Position numbers and translations under genes: made by a program. A DNA stretch of 64,000 nucleotides from Metellina segmentata. Lineage: Eukaryota; Arthropoda; Arachnida; Araneae; Tetragnathidae. The notes beneath the pieces were generated by a model that ran no database searches, was not told where the DNA came from, and saw nothing but the letters and a program-made list of their open reading frames with translations. Where the stretch lies: positions 89,859,978 through 89,923,977 of the forward strand of contig OX375873.1 of the NCBI GenBank assembly GCA_947359465.1, in the 5' to 3' direction. The number at the start of each line of letters is the position of its first letter. The first letter of the stretch is position 1. Of the stretch, positions 60,100 through 64,000 are shown in pieces.

Positions 60100-60305
60100 T
60101 CTTGACAAAGTATCTCGTCATTAACAAAACAATTAGCAGATCTGGATTGGCAAGATTCGTTGTCAGAGGAAGAAAACTGACCAGATCTTGATCTCGTCAT
60201 CATAAAAAAAAAACGTCAATATCTTGATGACACTATATCTTTTCATTAGCAAATTTGGTCAGATCTTGATGGACGAGATACCTCGCTGAAGCCATTGGAG
60301 GGTTA
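60100..60305. repeat. dispersed palindromic-core repeat
   Basis: ACAAAGTATCTCGTCATTAA, CAGATCTTGATCTCGTCATC, TGGACGAGATACCTCGC: degenerate units ending 55 bp left of the Harbinger-type element. Confidence 0.65.
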
Positions 60306-61030
60306 ACAGGTGGGATATCTTGATATCTATTTTAGTATTCATACGATTAATAGCTATATAAGGATGGCTCCACACCAACGGCGACAGCAACAGAGACAGG
60401 CAACATTTTGTCGCCTGTATCTGTTGCTGCTAAAAGAGCCTTCACACCAGCAGCGACAACAATTTCTTTGTGCATGCGCATGACCTTCTTTTTCGAAAGC
60501 GAAACATTTATTTCTGATTCTGCAAGATGGCTGACAGATCGCGTCTCTCCAACTTTAATAAAACTCCTTTTATTCTTGTTGGACGTGCTTAGCGGCCTTC
60601 ATCTCCGGTAGAACAATTTTGGTGGAGTGACTTAATTCTAAAATGGAATGCCCAGAATTTAAAAAATTGTAGAAATAAAATAAAATAAGTTGTTTGGAAT
60701 TAAATAAGTAGCTATGAGGTGGTAATAAAGCTTTAAAAAGTAGTATTGCATGAGTAAACAGATTGCCGGTAGCGGGAGCTTGCGTGGTCACCCTCCCAAG
60801 TACTGGCCGCGACCTGTGGTGCTAAAAAAATGACCCATATTTGGGACGTTGCTGTGTTGACTTTTCCGGCTTAATGCTGGTATACGCTGAATATTTAAAA
60901 AGTAGTTGTTTTTCTGCAAGGAAAAAAATAGTGCTGAGAGCGACTTTTAATGTCTCTTCAAAGAGGGGTTAGATTTTAATCAGCTATATGCATTAAACAT
61001 CGTGGTTTATTTTTTTTTAAGTTTAGCGAT

Positions 61031-62353
61031 ATGGGTTTTAAGGGAGGTAATTTTAAGAACGTGTCTTGGGGTCTAACACTGAAAATGGTGCATTGGATAT
61101 ATACCGGGATTATTGTTCCGATGATATCCTATGGCGCCATCGCTTGTTGGAATAGAACCCGTAATGAGACAGTGAAGAAAGAACTCACTAGTCTACAAAG
61201 AATGGCGACCATTGCAATTACTAGTGCAATGCGAACCACTCCCTCACAGAGTCTGGAACTGCTTCTGGGGCTTCTACCACTGCATAAACAAGTGGAACTA
61301 GAGGCAATTTAATGCTCACAACGCCTCAAACTCATGGGACTATGGAAGTCATCCTATGAAATGCCTGCTTTCAAAAATGTCAATTCGCAGGTGAAGGAGC
61401 ATCCCTATCTATTAATGAGATCTGACTGGATGTTAAAGCAATTTTGCTTTAAAGCCAAATATAATATCATCTTTCCAACCAGAGAAGAATGGAGATTCGT
61501 CTCCAGGCTGATAGGAAGGGGTGATGAAATTTGGTACACAGATGGTTCAAAAACATCTCATGGCACTGGGTCAGGTGCCTTCTGTCCTAATCGAAAAATA
61601 AGGCTATCTTTCTCTTTGGGTAAGCTGGCCACTGTATATCAGGTTGAGGTTCTGGCAATCTCTGCTTGTACTTACAACTGCCTCAATAGAGGTGTAGTTA
61701 ATAGGGTTATAAAAATCTTCTCTGACAGCCAGGCAGCCCTAAAGGCTTTGCAAAGTCACTGCTTCTCCTCAAAAGCAGTGTGGGAATGTCACAATGCGCT
61801 TGAGGACCTGGCTGAGAGAAACAAGGTCTCTCTTGTTTGGGTCCCTGGTCACTGTGGCATTGAAGGTAATGAAACGGCAGACCAATTAACAAAACATGGG
61901 TCTGAAACACCATTTATTGGACCAGAGCCTGTTTTGGGTCTGCCTCACAATGTGGTTAGAGGGACTATAAAGGATTTGCTCCTTGCTGAGTCCTGCCATA
62001 CATGGCTTCAATCTAATAATCAAAGACAAGCCAAAGAGCTCAATCAGCAGTCTCCATGGGATAGATCAAGGGAACTGCTGAATTTAGGTAGGAAAGAAAT
62101 CAGGATAGCTATTGGCCTCCTAACTGGCCACTGTACCCTGAATAGACACCTCAACATTATGGGTGTTTTAGATGACCCATTATGTAGAGGTTGCCGGATG
62201 GTAGAGGAGAGTTCTGTACACGTTCTATGTAAAAGTGACCATTCCTCTGCACAACGATTTGAATATCTGGGATACCACTGTATCGAACCCTGGGAACTGT
62301 CAAACATTCCAATTAGGTACATGCTGAAATTTATTTCGGCAATCGGTCTTTAG
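61031..62353 (+). pseudogene. non-LTR retrotransposon: RT C-terminus and RNase H
   Basis: One frame from about 61022 to TAG at 62351-62353, broken by a single TAA (61310-61312). The first part (WGLTLKMVHWIYTGIIVPMI, SYGAIACWNR, LQRMATIAITSAMRTTP) is the thumb/end of a non-LTR reverse transcriptase. The second part holds an RNase H domain with all four acidic residues visible: YTDGSKT (Asp), YQVEVLAI (Glu), FSDSQAAL (Asp), GNETADQL (Asp), plus WVPGHCGIEGNE. A cysteine-rich tail (GHCTLNRHLNIMG...CRGCRMVEESSVHVLC) follows. RT plus RNase H fits the I/R1/Jockey-type groups. 5'-truncated, as expected for incomplete reverse transcription. Confidence 0.88.
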
Positions 62354-62421
62354 TGGATCAGTAGGGGTCTCAGTACAATAGACTATTAGTCGCAGTGCTG
62401 GCACTCTTCGGAGTCACCCCT

Positions 62422-62820
62422 TTACAAGTCATAAGTCATAAGAACGTGTCTTACAATTTCTGTTTTTCGTTGGAACCATCTTGCTTTGGCGATGGTTTGG
62501 AGTGTAGAAGTTTGAAGGATTTCAAGTGAATTTATATTTTTGTTATTAGTAGATCCCCAAATTTGGCTTGCGTATGTTATTACTGGTCTGAGATAGCTTA
62601 GGTACACGAGTATTTTGTTTTCAATAGTCATTGGCGAATTCCGAGCAATTAGGTGTAAAAGTTTACGTTTTACGCCTCGGAATTTATGGATAACGTTTTT
62701 TTGTGTTTTGATTTCATGTGAGACTTTGTTCTAGGATAATACCTAGGTATTTAGCTTCCTGAGCCCATGGGATTTCGATATTATTAATTTTTAGCTTGCT
62801 GAGTGAAAAACATCAACCGA
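62422..62820 (-). pseudogene. Jockey-like RT remnant, opposite strand
   Basis: Minus strand: LKINNIEIPWAQEAKYLGII, LEQSLT near 62800-62740, then after a frameshift IENKILVYLSYLRPVITYAS, QIWGSTNNKNINSLEILQTS. These are the KYLG(V/I) and RPVITYASQIWG blocks at the end of Jockey-clade reverse transcriptases. Truncated at both ends. Confidence 0.8.
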
Positions 62821-63171
62821 AACCGGATTAGACTTTATTTTGATTGGCTGTCAGCACGGCGACAAAGACAAAAGTTGAACTTCCTCCAAGACTTGAAAGC
62901 GCACCGACAGCGACAGAGACAGACCGAGAGAAACAAAATTTGTTTGTAATACGCATGCGCAAAGCGAAGAGACGTATGTTTTTGTCGCTGTCGCCGTTGG
63001 TGTGAAGCCACCATAAATATTCAGAAGAGCCATAATCCCAAGTTAGCTGTATTCTTCCCTACAGATAGGTAAAAATTCCCCTGAACATTAATGACGATGC
63101 TCTGATTTGTTATACGAGTAAAATTTCATACTGCTTAAGTCACACGTGAGTCTGTCAGTAAAACAAAATAA

Positions 63172-63645
63172 TCTCTCTCTATATATAATTCTCTTGGCAC
63201 GCAAAAATGACGTTATTTTTTATTGCGTTTTGGCAACACTGTACAATTGTTTGTTTACCACGAAGCCCTCAATTGAATTTATAGCGTTATCGGACAAAAT
63301 TTTATTGAAAAAAAAAATGAATATTAGTCGAGCTATTGCAGCTTACAATCATGTATTTGATTTCCAAAGCAGCGCTTACAAAATTCAAGTCAAAATTTGC
63401 TCAAAGTTTTCATTTGAATTTCAAATTGTTCGAATTCTGATTCCAGAGGTACTGTATAAATTTTCTGGAGAACAACAAATTTATATTAAAAATTTTTTGT
63501 TTGGAATATCATATTTTGTAAACAATGTTTTCATTGATGCGAGCGAAGCGATCAAGGTCAAGGTTAGCTCGGCGAACCAATGAAGATTGCAAAGCAATCC
63601 TCCGAGGGTTGGCGAGGGTTAGCGAGCAGGGGGCGGGCCCCCTAG
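63172..63645 (+). mobile_element. non-autonomous Helitron, 474 bp
   Basis: Starts TCTCTCTCTATATATAATTC after host A (63171) and ends CTAG (63642-63645) before host T. Same family as the array at 17027-18546, inverted relative to it: shared TTGGCACGCAAAAA, GCGTTTTGGCAACA, GTTTGTTTAC, TAGCGTTATCGG, GGTTAGCGAGCAGGGGGC. The open frame of 145 codons inside is incidental. Confidence 0.85.
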
Positions 63646-63729
63646 TAAATATAAAAATTGGAACATGAAAGTATAAAAACTCCGGTTTACGCGAGTTTTC
63701 AAGCGAGTCGTGTGGTTTTCAACGAGTCC

Positions 63730-63975
63730 ATTCTTTAAATTAGGTGATAGGTTGGAGCAAACCAAAAGCGCTAAACAACTGACGTATTTTGCGCTGATTC
63801 TGGTCCTAAATTCATAGCTCGATGCCGAAAGCGATTACAATGATTTTGAGTTGAGGAACCATCCACGGTAAATTGCCAAAAATGCTTTACCACATTGCAC
63901 AATTCTAATAAACTTTCACATCTTTTTAAAAATTGACTGACCCTAGGTGGAGTGCCTTCTCGTCGCAGAGGCACC
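63730..63975. repeat. dispersed repeat, family E copy 2
   Basis: Diverged, same-orientation copy of the block around 33570-33830. Confidence 0.55.
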
Positions 63976-64000
63976 TTAACTCACTCATCAAGCATGTGTA

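Larger units (their letters stand above)
60362..63013. mobile_element. PIF/Harbinger-type element with nested retrotransposon fragments
   Basis: Inverted termini of about 32 bp: left GGATGGCTCCACACCAACGG, CGACAGCAACA; right (inverted) TGGTGGCTTCACACCAACGG, CGACAGCGACA. Flanked by TAA on both sides (60359-60361, 63014-63016), the 3-bp target duplication of PIF/Harbinger. No PIF transposase seen. The interior is occupied by 61031-62353 (+) and 62422-62820 (-) non-LTR fragments. The left end also has a hairpin (GCAACAGAGACAGGC / GCCTGTATCTGTTGC). Confidence 0.72.

Noticed and set aside
63146..63583. 145-residue plus ORF
   Set aside because: It lies almost wholly inside the Helitron 63172-63645 and crosses its 5' end; the same family near 17-18 kb has stops in the corresponding frame.

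Overview
This is an AT-rich animal genome window with no operons or bacterial signals. The coding content is split into short exons with GT-AG (once GC-AG) boundaries, long introns, and many transposable elements (TEs). The transposon families (a Tc1-type element with an MPRRR start, a ZMYM1-like hAT, Helitrons, tRNA-derived SINEs) and the two protein-coding genes point to an arthropod. A spider or other arachnid is my best guess, but that is inference from family resemblance.

Layout. Positions 1-12904 (+) hold the last eight exons of a GH31 lysosomal alpha-glucosidase (GAA-like) gene, 269 residues to a TAG stop at 12902-12904; its 5' part lies left of the window. Its introns hold a Helitron (5414-6900), a pogo-like MITE (4306-4687), a SINE (9262-9510) and a hAT-type element (10391-11541). 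Positions 12905-16321 are convergent intergenic/3' UTR sequence with a second, inverted copy of the MITE.

Positions 16322-55634 (-) hold eleven exons of a Ryk/derailed-type Wnt co-receptor pseudokinase: the end of the WIF domain, a short stalk (with a 33-bp microexon), one transmembrane segment, a juxtamembrane stretch and a complete kinase-like domain, 451 residues to the stop. The exon phases join perfectly. The signal peptide and first part of the WIF domain are not in the window and probably lie beyond 64000. One Ryk intron uses a GC donor.

The last Ryk intron (16434-22665) is a TE nest. A host segment is tandemly duplicated; one copy carries a Helitron array and a 2.9-kb hAT element, the second copy shows both sites empty, and another Helitron sits at the junction. 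Other introns hold at least ten copies of one tRNA-derived SINE, a Tc1 element with only two nonsense codons (38754-40158), a foldback MITE inside a SINE (47696-48259), a 301-bp tandem duplication, a short SINE with perfect 14-bp target duplications, and a PIF/Harbinger-type element (60362-63013) that has swallowed pieces of two non-LTR retrotransposons in opposite orientations. A Helitron inverted relative to the 17-kb array closes the window (63172-63645).

The two host genes are convergent and functionally unrelated (lysosomal glycogen breakdown; Wnt signalling in axon guidance). All coordinates, phases and repeat alignments were worked out by eye; no search was run.
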